A stretch of DNA of 64,000 bases from Aphanomyces cochlioides (GCA_019828595.1 JAHQRK010000002.1:4072355-4136354), one strand, 5' to 3'; positions 43,845 through 56,731 are shown, counted from the first letter of the stretch. Notes: a model not told the origin generated them from the sequence alone. A program made the numbers and translations.

Positions 43845-43916
43845 AGCACTTTGGCGCAGAGGAAGCGTGTTGGGCTCATAACCCAAAGGTCCTTGGATCG
43901 AAACCAAGAAGTGCTA
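43845..43916 (+). tRNA. tRNA-iMet: Initiator tRNA-Met (CAT), copy R20
   Basis: G45. T5. Tract 7 T. SNP A. Confidence 0.95.
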
Positions 43917-44359
43917 TCTTTTTCCCACTTTTTTTCTCCCTCCACTTTCCAACTTTTTCCATTCTCCCGCCTGCCATTTTAACGTCCGACCTGCCATGTT
44001 TACACCAATACCACGAGTCATGGCCACTTCTTTTCATCTTTAAAAACACATCAATTTCATAGACTGCACAAGCTCGCTCGTTGAGTTTGTGTGCATGCCT
44101 CTGTTTGGCTATGAACGGCCAGAGACTTGGCCATGCTTGTGTCTGCTGAAGACTAATGTCAAGCCGAGATGGCTGACGTGGGTAAGGCAAGAGAATGTTC
44201 GCTGTGGTGTTAGATAGCAGGGTTGTGCGGTATGAGAGTGGTGTGTAGGATATGGTTTGTGTGAGCGCGTGGTGTGTGTGAGGGGTGAAATAGTGTGTCG
44301 ATGTGTGTGCGTGACGATAAAATTTTGTATTTGTGTTTGACGGGAAAACAGGAGGAAGT

Positions 44360-44431
44360 AGCACTTTGGCGCAGAGGAAGCGTGTTGGGCTCATAACCCA
44401 AAGGTCCTTGGATCGAAACCAAGAAGTGCTA
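44360..44431 (+). tRNA. tRNA-iMet: Initiator tRNA-Met (CAT), copy R21
   Basis: G45. T5. Tract 7 T. SNP A. Confidence 0.95.
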
Positions 44432-44874
44432 TCTTTTTCCCACTTTTTTTCTCCCTCCACTTTCCAACTTTTTCCATTCTCCCGCCTGCCATTTTAACGT
44501 CCGACCTGCCATGTTTACACCAATACCACGAGTCATGGCCACTTCTTTTCATCTTTAAAAACACATCAATTTCATAGACTGCACAAGCTCGCTCGTTGAG
44601 TTTGTGTGCATGCCTCTGTTTGGCTATGAACGGCCAGAGACTTGGCCATGCTTGTGTCTGCTGAAGACTAATGTCAAGCCGAGATGGCTGACGTGGGTAA
44701 GGCAAGAGAATGTTCGCTGTGGTGTTAGATAGCAGGGTTGTGCGGTATGAGAGTGGTGTGTAGGATATGGTTTGTGTGAGCGCGTGGTGTGTGTGAGGGG
44801 TGAAATAGTGTGTCGATGTGTGTGCGTGACGATAAAATTTTGTATTTGTGTTTGACGGGAAAACAGGAGGAAGT

Positions 44875-44946
44875 AGCACTTTGGCGCAGAGGAAGCGTGT
44901 TGGGCTCATAACCCAAAGGTCCTTGGATCGAAACCAAGAAGTGCTA
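44875..44946 (+). tRNA. tRNA-iMet: Initiator tRNA-Met (CAT), copy R22
   Basis: G45. T5. Tract 6 T. SNP A. Confidence 0.95.
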
Positions 44947-45388
44947 TCTTTTTCCCACTTTTTTCTCCCTCCACTTTCCAACTTTTTCCATTCTCCCGCC
45001 TGCCATTTTAACGTCCGACCTGCCATGTTTACACCAATACCACGAGTCATGGCCACTTCTTTTCATCTTTAAAAACACATCAATTTCATAGACTGCACAA
45101 GCTCGCTCGTTGAGTTTGTGTGCATGCCTCTGTTTGGCTATGAACGGCCAGAGACTTGGCCATGCTTGTGTCTGCTGAAGACTAATGTCAAGCCGAGATG
45201 GCTGACGTGGGTAAGGCAAGAGAATGTTCGCTGTGGTGTTAGATAGCAGGGTTGTGCGGTATGAGAGTGGTGTGTAGGATATGGTTTGTGTGAGCGCGTG
45301 GTGTGTGTGAGGGGTGAAATAGTGTGTCGATGTGTGTGCGTGACGATAAAATTTTGTATTTGTGTTTGACGGGAAAACAGGAGGAAGT

Positions 45389-45460
45389 AGCACTTTGGCG
45401 CAGAGGAAGCGTGTTGGGCTCATAACCCAAAGGTCCTTGGATCGAAACCAAGAAGTGCTA
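45389..45460 (+). tRNA. tRNA-iMet: Initiator tRNA-Met (CAT), copy R23
   Basis: G45. T5, then CC and a 12-T run: the usual CCCAC between terminator and tract is reduced to CC. SNP A. Confidence 0.95.
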
Positions 45461-45905
45461 TCTTTTTCCTTTTTTTTTTTTCTCCCTCCACTTTCCAACT
45501 TTTTCCATTCTCCCGCCTGCCATTTTAACGTCCGACCTGCCATGTTTACACCAATACCACGAGTCATGGCCACTTCTTTTCATCTTTAAAAACACATCAA
45601 TTTCATAGACTGCACAAGCTCGCTCGTTGAGTTTGTGTGCATGCCTCTGTTTGGCTATGAACGGCCAGAGACTTGGCCATGCTTGTGTCTGCTGAAGACT
45701 AATGTCAAGCCGAGATGGCTGACGTGGGTAAGGCAAGAGAATGTTCGCTGTGGTGTTAGATAGCAGGGTTGTGCGGTATGAGAGTGGTGTGTAGGATATG
45801 GTTTGTGTGAGCGCGTGGTGTGTGTGAGGGGTGAAATAGTGTGTCGATGTGTGTGCGTGACGATAAAATTTTGTATTTGTGTTTGACGGGAAAACAGGAG
45901 GAAGT

Positions 45906-45977
45906 AGCACTTTGGCGCAGAGGAAGCGTGTTGGGCTCATAACCCAAAGGTCCTTGGATCGAAACCAAGAAGTGCTA
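45906..45977 (+). tRNA. tRNA-iMet: Initiator tRNA-Met (CAT), copy R24
   Basis: G45. T5. Tract 7 T. SNP A. Confidence 0.95.
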
Positions 45978-46420
45978 TCTTTTTCCCACTTTTTTTCTCC
46001 CTCCACTTTCCAACTTTTTCCATTCTCCCGCCTGCCATTTTAACGTCCGACCTGCCATGTTTACACCAATACCACGAGTCATGGCCACTTCTTTTCATCT
46101 TTAAAAACACATCAATTTCATAGACTGCACAAGCTCGCTCGTTGAGTTTGTGTGCATGCCTCTGTTTGGCTATGAACGGCCAGAGACTTGGCCATGCTTG
46201 TGTCTGCTGAAGACTAATGTCAAGCCGAGATGGCTGACGTGGGTAAGGCAAGAGAATGTTCGCTGTGGTGTTAGATAGCAGGGTTGTGCGGTATGAGAGT
46301 GGTGTGTAGGATATGGTTTGTGTGAGCGCGTGGTGTGTGTGAGGGGTGAAATAGTGTGTCGATGTGTGTGCGTGACGATAAAATTTTGTATTTGTGTTTG
46401 ACGGGAAAACAGGAGGAAGT

Positions 46421-46492
46421 AGCACTTTGGCGCAGAGGAAGCGTGTTGGGCTCATAACCCAAAGGTCCTTGGATCGAAACCAAGAAGTGCTA
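46421..46492 (+). tRNA. tRNA-iMet: Initiator tRNA-Met (CAT), copy R25
   Basis: G45. T5. Tract 10 T. SNP A. Confidence 0.95.
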
Positions 46493-46938
46493 TCTTTTTC
46501 CCACTTTTTTTTTTCTCCCTCCACTTTCCAACTTTTTCCATTCTCCCGCCTGCCATTTTAACGTCCGACCTGCCATGTTTACACCAATACCACGAGTCAT
46601 GGCCACTTCTTTTCATCTTTAAAAACACATCAATTTCATAGACTGCACAAGCTCGCTCGTTGAGTTTGTGTGCATGCCTCTGTTTGGCTATGAACGGCCA
46701 GAGACTTGGCCATGCTTGTGTCTGCTGAAGACTAATGTCAAGCCGAGATGGCTGACGTGGGTAAGGCAAGAGAATGTTCGCTGTGGTGTTAGATAGCAGG
46801 GTTGTGCGGTATGAGAGTGGTGTGTAGGATATGGTTTGTGTGAGCGCGTGGTGTGTGTGAGGGGTGAAATAGTGTGTCGATGTGTGTGCGTGACGATAAA
46901 ATTTTGTATTTGTGTTTGACGGGAAAACAGGAGGAAGT

Positions 46939-47010
46939 AGCACTTTGGCGCAGAGGAAGCGTGTTGGGCTCATAACCCAAAGGTCCTTGGATCGAAACCA
47001 AGAAGTGCTA
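46939..47010 (+). tRNA. tRNA-iMet: Initiator tRNA-Met (CAT), copy R26
   Basis: G45. T5. Tract 10 T. SNP A. Confidence 0.95.
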
Positions 47011-47456
47011 TCTTTTTCCCACTTTTTTTTTTCTCCCTCCACTTTCCAACTTTTTCCATTCTCCCGCCTGCCATTTTAACGTCCGACCTGCCATGTTTAC
47101 ACCAATACCACGAGTCATGGCCACTTCTTTTCATCTTTAAAAACACATCAATTTCATAGACTGCACAAGCTCGCTCGTTGAGTTTGTGTGCATGCCTCTG
47201 TTTGGCTATGAACGGCCAGAGACTTGGCCATGCTTGTGTCTGCTGAAGACTAATGTCAAGCCGAGATGGCTGACGTGGGTAAGGCAAGAGAATGTTCGCT
47301 GTGGTGTTAGATAGCAGGGTTGTGCGGTATGAGAGTGGTGTGTAGGATATGGTTTGTGTGAGCGCGTGGTGTGTGTGAGGGGTGAAATAGTGTGTCGATG
47401 TGTGTGCGTGACGATAAAATTTTGTATTTGTGTTTGACGGGAAAACAGGAGGAAGT

Positions 47457-47528
47457 AGCACTTTGGCGCAGAGGAAGCGTGTTGGGCTCATAACCCAAAG
47501 GTCCTTGGATCGAAACCAAGAAGTGCTA
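47457..47528 (+). tRNA. tRNA-iMet: Initiator tRNA-Met (CAT), copy R27
   Basis: G45. T5. Tract 9 T. SNP A. Confidence 0.95.
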
Positions 47529-47973
47529 TCTTTTTCCCACTTTTTTTTTCTCCCTCCACTTTCCAACTTTTTCCATTCTCCCGCCTGCCATTTTAACGTC
47601 CGACCTGCCATGTTTACACCAATACCACGAGTCATGGCCACTTCTTTTCATCTTTAAAAACACATCAATTTCATAGACTGCACAAGCTCGCTCGTTGAGT
47701 TTGTGTGCATGCCTCTGTTTGGCTATGAACGGCCAGAGACTTGGCCATGCTTGTGTCTGCTGAAGACTAATGTCAAGCCGAGATGGCTGACGTGGGTAAG
47801 GCAAGAGAATGTTCGCTGTGGTGTTAGATAGCAGGGTTGTGCGGTATGAGAGTGGTGTGTAGGATATGGTTTGTGTGAGCGCGTGGTGTGTGTGAGGGGT
47901 GAAATAGTGTGTCGATGTGTGTGCGTGACGATAAAATTTTGTATTTGTGTTTGACGGGAAAACAGGAGGAAGT

Positions 47974-48045
47974 AGCACTTTGGCGCAGAGGAAGCGTGTT
48001 GGGCTCATAACCCAAAGGTCCTTGGATCGAAACCAAGAAGTGCTA
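47974..48045 (+). tRNA. tRNA-iMet: Initiator tRNA-Met (CAT), copy R28
   Basis: G45. T5. Tract 7 T. SNP A. Confidence 0.95.
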
Positions 48046-48488
48046 TCTTTTTCCCACTTTTTTTCTCCCTCCACTTTCCAACTTTTTCCATTCTCCCGCC
48101 TGCCATTTTAACGTCCGACCTGCCATGTTTACACCAATACCACGAGTCATGGCCACTTCTTTTCATCTTTAAAAACACATCAATTTCATAGACTGCACAA
48201 GCTCGCTCGTTGAGTTTGTGTGCATGCCTCTGTTTGGCTATGAACGGCCAGAGACTTGGCCATGCTTGTGTCTGCTGAAGACTAATGTCAAGCCGAGATG
48301 GCTGACGTGGGTAAGGCAAGAGAATGTTCGCTGTGGTGTTAGATAGCAGGGTTGTGCGGTATGAGAGTGGTGTGTAGGATATGGTTTGTGTGAGCGCGTG
48401 GTGTGTGTGAGGGGTGAAATAGTGTGTCGATGTGTGTGCGTGACGATAAAATTTTGTATTTGTGTTTGACGGGAAAACAGGAGGAAGT

Positions 48489-48560
48489 AGCACTTTGGCG
48501 CAGAGGAAGCGTGTTGGGCTCATAACCCAAAGGTCCTTGGATCGAAACCAAGAAGTGCTA
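48489..48560 (+). tRNA. tRNA-iMet: Initiator tRNA-Met (CAT), copy R29
   Basis: G45. T5. Tract 7 T. SNP A. Confidence 0.95.
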
Positions 48561-49003
48561 TCTTTTTCCCACTTTTTTTCTCCCTCCACTTTCCAACTTT
48601 TTCCATTCTCCCGCCTGCCATTTTAACGTCCGACCTGCCATGTTTACACCAATACCACGAGTCATGGCCACTTCTTTTCATCTTTAAAAACACATCAATT
48701 TCATAGACTGCACAAGCTCGCTCGTTGAGTTTGTGTGCATGCCTCTGTTTGGCTATGAACGGCCAGAGACTTGGCCATGCTTGTGTCTGCTGAAGACTAA
48801 TGTCAAGCCGAGATGGCTGACGTGGGTAAGGCAAGAGAATGTTCGCTGTGGTGTTAGATAGCAGGGTTGTGCGGTATGAGAGTGGTGTGTAGGATATGGT
48901 TTGTGTGAGCGCGTGGTGTGTGTGAGGGGTGAAATAGTGTGTCGATGTGTGTGCGTGACGATAAAATTTTGTATTTGTGTTTGACGGGAAAACAGGAGGA
49001 AGT

Positions 49004-49075
49004 AGCACTTTGGCGCAGAGGAAGCGTGTTGGGCTCATAACCCAAAGGTCCTTGGATCGAAACCAAGAAGTGCTA
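49004..49075 (+). tRNA. tRNA-iMet: Initiator tRNA-Met (CAT), copy R30
   Basis: G45. T5. Tract 8 T. SNP A. Confidence 0.95.
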
Positions 49076-49519
49076 TCTTTTTCCCACTTTTTTTTCTCCC
49101 TCCACTTTCCAACTTTTTCCATTCTCCCGCCTGCCATTTTAACGTCCGACCTGCCATGTTTACACCAATACCACGAGTCATGGCCACTTCTTTTCATCTT
49201 TAAAAACACATCAATTTCATAGACTGCACAAGCTCGCTCGTTGAGTTTGTGTGCATGCCTCTGTTTGGCTATGAACGGCCAGAGACTTGGCCATGCTTGT
49301 GTCTGCTGAAGACTAATGTCAAGCCGAGATGGCTGACGTGGGTAAGGCAAGAGAATGTTCGCTGTGGTGTTAGATAGCAGGGTTGTGCGGTATGAGAGTG
49401 GTGTGTAGGATATGGTTTGTGTGAGCGCGTGGTGTGTGTGAGGGGTGAAATAGTGTGTCGATGTGTGTGCGTGACGATAAAATTTTGTATTTGTGTTTGA
49501 CGGGAAAACAGGAGGAAGT

Positions 49520-49591
49520 AGCACTTTGGCGCAGAGGAAGCGTGTTGGGCTCATAACCCAAAGGTCCTTGGATCGAAACCAAGAAGTGCTA
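49520..49591 (+). tRNA. tRNA-iMet: Initiator tRNA-Met (CAT), copy R31
   Basis: G45. T5. Tract 7 T. SNP A, the last A copy before the all-G block. Confidence 0.95.
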
Positions 49592-50034
49592 TCTTTTTCC
49601 CACTTTTTTTCTCCCTCCACTTTCCAACTTTTTCCATTCTCCCGCCTGCCATTTTAACGTCCGACCTGCCATGTTTACACCAATACCACGAGTCATGGCC
49701 ACTTCTTTTCATCTTTAAAAACACATCAATTTCATAGACTGCACAAGCTCGCTCGTTGAGTTTGTGTGCATGCCTCTGTTTGGCTATGAACGGCCAGAGA
49801 CTTGGCCATGCTTGTGTCTGCTGAAGACTAATGTCAAGCCGAGATGGCTGACGTGGGTAAGGCAAGAGAATGTTCGCTGTGGTGTTAGATAGCAGGGTTG
49901 TGCGGTATGAGAGTGGTGTGTAGGATATGGTTTGTGTGAGCGCGTGGTGTGTGTGAGGGGTGAAATAGTGTGTCGATGTGTGTGCGTGACGATAAAATTT
50001 TGTATTTGTGTTTGACGGGAAAACAGGAGGAAGT

Positions 50035-50106
50035 AGCACTTTGGCGCAGAGGAAGCGTGTTGGGCTCATAACCCAAAGGTCCTTGGATCGAAACCAAGAA
50101 GTGCTA
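50035..50106 (+). tRNA. tRNA-iMet: Initiator tRNA-Met (CAT), copy R32
   Basis: G45. T5. Tract 7 T. SNP G; from here to the window end all copies are G. Confidence 0.95.
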
Positions 50107-50549
50107 TCTTTTTCCCACTTTTTTTCTCCCTCCACTTTCCAACTTTTTCCATTCTCCCGCCTGCCATTTTAACGTCCGACCTGCCATGTTTACACCAATA
50201 CCACGAGTCGTGGCCACTTCTTTTCATCTTTAAAAACACATCAATTTCATAGACTGCACAAGCTCGCTCGTTGAGTTTGTGTGCATGCCTCTGTTTGGCT
50301 ATGAACGGCCAGAGACTTGGCCATGCTTGTGTCTGCTGAAGACTAATGTCAAGCCGAGATGGCTGACGTGGGTAAGGCAAGAGAATGTTCGCTGTGGTGT
50401 TAGATAGCAGGGTTGTGCGGTATGAGAGTGGTGTGTAGGATATGGTTTGTGTGAGCGCGTGGTGTGTGTGAGGGGTGAAATAGTGTGTCGATGTGTGTGC
50501 GTGACGATAAAATTTTGTATTTGTGTTTGACGGGAAAACAGGAGGAAGT

Positions 50550-50621
50550 AGCACTTTGGCGCAGAGGAAGCGTGTTGGGCTCATAACCCAAAGGTCCTTG
50601 GATCGAAACCAAGAAGTGCTA
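50550..50621 (+). tRNA. tRNA-iMet: Initiator tRNA-Met (CAT), copy R33
   Basis: G45. T5. Tract 9 T. SNP G. Confidence 0.95.
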
Positions 50622-51066
50622 TCTTTTTCCCACTTTTTTTTTCTCCCTCCACTTTCCAACTTTTTCCATTCTCCCGCCTGCCATTTTAACGTCCGACCTG
50701 CCATGTTTACACCAATACCACGAGTCGTGGCCACTTCTTTTCATCTTTAAAAACACATCAATTTCATAGACTGCACAAGCTCGCTCGTTGAGTTTGTGTG
50801 CATGCCTCTGTTTGGCTATGAACGGCCAGAGACTTGGCCATGCTTGTGTCTGCTGAAGACTAATGTCAAGCCGAGATGGCTGACGTGGGTAAGGCAAGAG
50901 AATGTTCGCTGTGGTGTTAGATAGCAGGGTTGTGCGGTATGAGAGTGGTGTGTAGGATATGGTTTGTGTGAGCGCGTGGTGTGTGTGAGGGGTGAAATAG
51001 TGTGTCGATGTGTGTGCGTGACGATAAAATTTTGTATTTGTGTTTGACGGGAAAACAGGAGGAAGT

Positions 51067-51138
51067 AGCACTTTGGCGCAGAGGAAGCGTGTTGGGCTCA
51101 TAACCCAAAGGTCCTTGGATCGAAACCAAGAAGTGCTA
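51067..51138 (+). tRNA. tRNA-iMet: Initiator tRNA-Met (CAT), copy R34
   Basis: G45. T5. Tract 7 T. SNP G. Confidence 0.95.
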
Positions 51139-51581
51139 TCTTTTTCCCACTTTTTTTCTCCCTCCACTTTCCAACTTTTTCCATTCTCCCGCCTGCCATT
51201 TTAACGTCCGACCTGCCATGTTTACACCAATACCACGAGTCGTGGCCACTTCTTTTCATCTTTAAAAACACATCAATTTCATAGACTGCACAAGCTCGCT
51301 CGTTGAGTTTGTGTGCATGCCTCTGTTTGGCTATGAACGGCCAGAGACTTGGCCATGCTTGTGTCTGCTGAAGACTAATGTCAAGCCGAGATGGCTGACG
51401 TGGGTAAGGCAAGAGAATGTTCGCTGTGGTGTTAGATAGCAGGGTTGTGCGGTATGAGAGTGGTGTGTAGGATATGGTTTGTGTGAGCGCGTGGTGTGTG
51501 TGAGGGGTGAAATAGTGTGTCGATGTGTGTGCGTGACGATAAAATTTTGTATTTGTGTTTGACGGGAAAACAGGAGGAAGT

Positions 51582-51653
51582 AGCACTTTGGCGCAGAGGA
51601 AGCGTGTTGGGCTCATAACCCAAAGGTCCTTGGATCGAAACCAAGAAGTGCTA
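51582..51653 (+). tRNA. tRNA-iMet: Initiator tRNA-Met (CAT), copy R35
   Basis: G45. Terminator shortened to T4. Tract 8 T. SNP G. Confidence 0.95.
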
Positions 51654-52096
51654 TCTTTTCCCACTTTTTTTTCTCCCTCCACTTTCCAACTTTTTCCATT
51701 CTCCCGCCTGCCATTTTAACGTCCGACCTGCCATGTTTACACCAATACCACGAGTCGTGGCCACTTCTTTTCATCTTTAAAAACACATCAATTTCATAGA
51801 CTGCACAAGCTCGCTCGTTGAGTTTGTGTGCATGCCTCTGTTTGGCTATGAACGGCCAGAGACTTGGCCATGCTTGTGTCTGCTGAAGACTAATGTCAAG
51901 CCGAGATGGCTGACGTGGGTAAGGCAAGAGAATGTTCGCTGTGGTGTTAGATAGCAGGGTTGTGCGGTATGAGAGTGGTGTGTAGGATATGGTTTGTGTG
52001 AGCGCGTGGTGTGTGTGAGGGGTGAAATAGTGTGTCGATGTGTGTGCGTGACGATAAAATTTTGTATTTGTGTTTGACGGGAAAACAGGAGGAAGT

Positions 52097-52168
52097 AGCA
52101 CTTTGGCGCAGAGGAAGCGTGTTGGGCTCATAACCCAAAGGTCCTTGGATCGAAACCAAGAAGTGCTA
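52097..52168 (+). tRNA. tRNA-iMet: Initiator tRNA-Met (CAT), copy R36
   Basis: G45. T5. Tract 8 T. SNP G. Confidence 0.95.
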
Positions 52169-52612
52169 TCTTTTTCCCACTTTTTTTTCTCCCTCCACTT
52201 TCCAACTTTTTCCATTCTCCCGCCTGCCATTTTAACGTCCGACCTGCCATGTTTACACCAATACCACGAGTCGTGGCCACTTCTTTTCATCTTTAAAAAC
52301 ACATCAATTTCATAGACTGCACAAGCTCGCTCGTTGAGTTTGTGTGCATGCCTCTGTTTGGCTATGAACGGCCAGAGACTTGGCCATGCTTGTGTCTGCT
52401 GAAGACTAATGTCAAGCCGAGATGGCTGACGTGGGTAAGGCAAGAGAATGTTCGCTGTGGTGTTAGATAGCAGGGTTGTGCGGTATGAGAGTGGTGTGTA
52501 GGATATGGTTTGTGTGAGCGCGTGGTGTGTGTGAGGGGTGAAATAGTGTGTCGATGTGTGTGCGTGACGATAAAATTTTGTATTTGTGTTTGACGGGAAA
52601 ACAGGAGGAAGT

Positions 52613-52684
52613 AGCACTTTGGCGCAGAGGAAGCGTGTTGGGCTCATAACCCAAAGGTCCTTGGATCGAAACCAAGAAGTGCTA
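52613..52684 (+). tRNA. tRNA-iMet: Initiator tRNA-Met (CAT), copy R37
   Basis: G45. T5. Tract 6 T. SNP G. Confidence 0.95.
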
Positions 52685-53126
52685 TCTTTTTCCCACTTTT
52701 TTCTCCCTCCACTTTCCAACTTTTTCCATTCTCCCGCCTGCCATTTTAACGTCCGACCTGCCATGTTTACACCAATACCACGAGTCGTGGCCACTTCTTT
52801 TCATCTTTAAAAACACATCAATTTCATAGACTGCACAAGCTCGCTCGTTGAGTTTGTGTGCATGCCTCTGTTTGGCTATGAACGGCCAGAGACTTGGCCA
52901 TGCTTGTGTCTGCTGAAGACTAATGTCAAGCCGAGATGGCTGACGTGGGTAAGGCAAGAGAATGTTCGCTGTGGTGTTAGATAGCAGGGTTGTGCGGTAT
53001 GAGAGTGGTGTGTAGGATATGGTTTGTGTGAGCGCGTGGTGTGTGTGAGGGGTGAAATAGTGTGTCGATGTGTGTGCGTGACGATAAAATTTTGTATTTG
53101 TGTTTGACGGGAAAACAGGAGGAAGT

Positions 53127-53198
53127 AGCACTTTGGCGCAGAGGAAGCGTGTTGGGCTCATAACCCAAAGGTCCTTGGATCGAAACCAAGAAGTGCTA
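53127..53198 (+). tRNA. tRNA-iMet: Initiator tRNA-Met (CAT), copy R38
   Basis: G45. T5. Tract 7 T. SNP G. Confidence 0.95.
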
Positions 53199-53641
53199 TC
53201 TTTTTCCCACTTTTTTTCTCCCTCCACTTTCCAACTTTTTCCATTCTCCCGCCTGCCATTTTAACGTCCGACCTGCCATGTTTACACCAATACCACGAGT
53301 CGTGGCCACTTCTTTTCATCTTTAAAAACACATCAATTTCATAGACTGCACAAGCTCGCTCGTTGAGTTTGTGTGCATGCCTCTGTTTGGCTATGAACGG
53401 CCAGAGACTTGGCCATGCTTGTGTCTGCTGAAGACTAATGTCAAGCCGAGATGGCTGACGTGGGTAAGGCAAGAGAATGTTCGCTGTGGTGTTAGATAGC
53501 AGGGTTGTGCGGTATGAGAGTGGTGTGTAGGATATGGTTTGTGTGAGCGCGTGGTGTGTGTGAGGGGTGAAATAGTGTGTCGATGTGTGTGCGTGACGAT
53601 AAAATTTTGTATTTGTGTTTGACGGGAAAACAGGAGGAAGT

Positions 53642-53713
53642 AGCACTTTGGCGCAGAGGAAGCGTGTTGGGCTCATAACCCAAAGGTCCTTGGATCGAAA
53701 CCAAGAAGTGCTA
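53642..53713 (+). tRNA. tRNA-iMet: Initiator tRNA-Met (CAT), copy R39
   Basis: G45. T5. Tract 6 T. SNP G. Confidence 0.95.
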
Positions 53714-54155
53714 TCTTTTTCCCACTTTTTTCTCCCTCCACTTTCCAACTTTTTCCATTCTCCCGCCTGCCATTTTAACGTCCGACCTGCCATGTTTACA
53801 CCAATACCACGAGTCGTGGCCACTTCTTTTCATCTTTAAAAACACATCAATTTCATAGACTGCACAAGCTCGCTCGTTGAGTTTGTGTGCATGCCTCTGT
53901 TTGGCTATGAACGGCCAGAGACTTGGCCATGCTTGTGTCTGCTGAAGACTAATGTCAAGCCGAGATGGCTGACGTGGGTAAGGCAAGAGAATGTTCGCTG
54001 TGGTGTTAGATAGCAGGGTTGTGCGGTATGAGAGTGGTGTGTAGGATATGGTTTGTGTGAGCGCGTGGTGTGTGTGAGGGGTGAAATAGTGTGTCGATGT
54101 GTGTGCGTGACGATAAAATTTTGTATTTGTGTTTGACGGGAAAACAGGAGGAAGT

Positions 54156-54227
54156 AGCACTTTGGCGCAGAGGAAGCGTGTTGGGCTCATAACCCAAAGG
54201 TCCTTGGATCGAAACCAAGAAGTGCTA
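54156..54227 (+). tRNA. tRNA-iMet: Initiator tRNA-Met (CAT), copy R40
   Basis: G45. T5 followed by CCAC (one C fewer). Tract 10 T. SNP G. The following spacer has a small indel at about 54495 (GTAGGCAGCAAG for GTAAGGCAAG). Confidence 0.95.
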
Positions 54228-54674
54228 TCTTTTTCCACTTTTTTTTTTCTCCCTCCACTTTCCAACTTTTTCCATTCTCCCGCCTGCCATTTTAACGTCC
54301 GACCTGCCATGTTTACACCAATACCACGAGTCGTGGCCACTTCTTTTCATCTTTAAAAACACATCAATTTCATAGACTGCACAAGCTCGCTCGTTGAGTT
54401 TGTGTGCATGCCTCTGTTTGGCTATGAACGGCCAGAGACTTGGCCATGCTTGTGTCTGCTGAAGACTAATGTCAAGCCGAGATGGCTGACGTGGGTAGGC
54501 AGCAAGAGAATGTTCGCTGTGGTGTTAGATAGCAGGGTTGTGCGGTATGAGAGTGGTGTGTAGGATATGGTTTGTGTGAGCGCGTGGTGTGTGTGAGGGG
54601 TGAAATAGTGTGTCGATGTGTGTGCGTGACGATAAAATTTTGTATTTGTGTTTGACGGGAAAACAGGAGGAAGT

Positions 54675-54746
54675 AGCACTTTGGCGCAGAGGAAGCGTGT
54701 TGGGCTCATAACCCAAAGGTCCTTGGATCGAAACCAAGAAGTGCTA
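54675..54746 (+). tRNA. tRNA-iMet: Initiator tRNA-Met (CAT), copy R41
   Basis: G45. T4. Tract 7 T. SNP G. Confidence 0.95.
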
Positions 54747-55188
54747 TCTTTTCCCACTTTTTTTCTCCCTCCACTTTCCAACTTTTTCCATTCTCCCGCC
54801 TGCCATTTTAACGTCCGACCTGCCATGTTTACACCAATACCACGAGTCGTGGCCACTTCTTTTCATCTTTAAAAACACATCAATTTCATAGACTGCACAA
54901 GCTCGCTCGTTGAGTTTGTGTGCATGCCTCTGTTTGGCTATGAACGGCCAGAGACTTGGCCATGCTTGTGTCTGCTGAAGACTAATGTCAAGCCGAGATG
55001 GCTGACGTGGGTAAGGCAAGAGAATGTTCGCTGTGGTGTTAGATAGCAGGGTTGTGCGGTATGAGAGTGGTGTGTAGGATATGGTTTGTGTGAGCGCGTG
55101 GTGTGTGTGAGGGGTGAAATAGTGTGTCGATGTGTGTGCGTGACGATAAAATTTTGTATTTGTGTTTGACGGGAAAACAGGAGGAAGT

Positions 55189-55260
55189 AGCACTTTGGCG
55201 CAGAGGAAGCGTGTTGGGCTCATAACCCAAAGGTCCTTGGATCGAAACCAAGAAGTGCTA
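55189..55260 (+). tRNA. tRNA-iMet: Initiator tRNA-Met (CAT), copy R42
   Basis: G45. T5. Tract 5 T, among the shortest. SNP G. Confidence 0.95.
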
Positions 55261-55701
55261 TCTTTTTCCCACTTTTTCTCCCTCCACTTTCCAACTTTTT
55301 CCATTCTCCCGCCTGCCATTTTAACGTCCGACCTGCCATGTTTACACCAATACCACGAGTCGTGGCCACTTCTTTTCATCTTTAAAAACACATCAATTTC
55401 ATAGACTGCACAAGCTCGCTCGTTGAGTTTGTGTGCATGCCTCTGTTTGGCTATGAACGGCCAGAGACTTGGCCATGCTTGTGTCTGCTGAAGACTAATG
55501 TCAAGCCGAGATGGCTGACGTGGGTAAGGCAAGAGAATGTTCGCTGTGGTGTTAGATAGCAGGGTTGTGCGGTATGAGAGTGGTGTGTAGGATATGGTTT
55601 GTGTGAGCGCGTGGTGTGTGTGAGGGGTGAAATAGTGTGTCGATGTGTGTGCGTGACGATAAAATTTTGTATTTGTGTTTGACGGGAAAACAGGAGGAAG
55701 T

Positions 55702-55773
55702 AGCACTTTGGCGCAGAGGAAGCGTGTTGGGCTCATAACCCAAAGGTCCTTGGATCGAAACCAAGAAGTGCTA
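55702..55773 (+). tRNA. tRNA-iMet: Initiator tRNA-Met (CAT), copy R43
   Basis: G45. T5. Tract 8 T. SNP G. Confidence 0.95.
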
Positions 55774-56217
55774 TCTTTTTCCCACTTTTTTTTCTCCCTC
55801 CACTTTCCAACTTTTTCCATTCTCCCGCCTGCCATTTTAACGTCCGACCTGCCATGTTTACACCAATACCACGAGTCGTGGCCACTTCTTTTCATCTTTA
55901 AAAACACATCAATTTCATAGACTGCACAAGCTCGCTCGTTGAGTTTGTGTGCATGCCTCTGTTTGGCTATGAACGGCCAGAGACTTGGCCATGCTTGTGT
56001 CTGCTGAAGACTAATGTCAAGCCGAGATGGCTGACGTGGGTAAGGCAAGAGAATGTTCGCTGTGGTGTTAGATAGCAGGGTTGTGCGGTATGAGAGTGGT
56101 GTGTAGGATATGGTTTGTGTGAGCGCGTGGTGTGTGTGAGGGGTGAAATAGTGTGTCGATGTGTGTGCGTGACGATAAAATTTTGTATTTGTGTTTGACG
56201 GGAAAACAGGAGGAAGT

Positions 56218-56289
56218 AGCACTTTGGCGCAGAGGAAGCGTGTTGGGCTCATAACCCAAAGGTCCTTGGATCGAAACCAAGAAGTGCTA
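56218..56289 (+). tRNA. tRNA-iMet: Initiator tRNA-Met (CAT), copy R44
   Basis: G45. T5. Tract 6 T. SNP G. Confidence 0.95.
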
Positions 56290-56731
56290 TCTTTTTCCCA
56301 CTTTTTTCTCCCTCCACTTTCCAACTTTTTCCATTCTCCCGCCTGCCATTTTAACGTCCGACCTGCCATGTTTACACCAATACCACGAGTCGTGGCCACT
56401 TCTTTTCATCTTTAAAAACACATCAATTTCATAGACTGCACAAGCTCGCTCGTTGAGTTTGTGTGCATGCCTCTGTTTGGCTATGAACGGCCAGAGACTT
56501 GGCCATGCTTGTGTCTGCTGAAGACTAATGTCAAGCCGAGATGGCTGACGTGGGTAAGGCAAGAGAATGTTCGCTGTGGTGTTAGATAGCAGGGTTGTGC
56601 GGTATGAGAGTGGTGTGTAGGATATGGTTTGTGTGAGCGCGTGGTGTGTGTGAGGGGTGAAATAGTGTGTCGATGTGTGTGCGTGACGATAAAATTTTGT
56701 ATTTGTGTTTGACGGGAAAACAGGAGGAAGT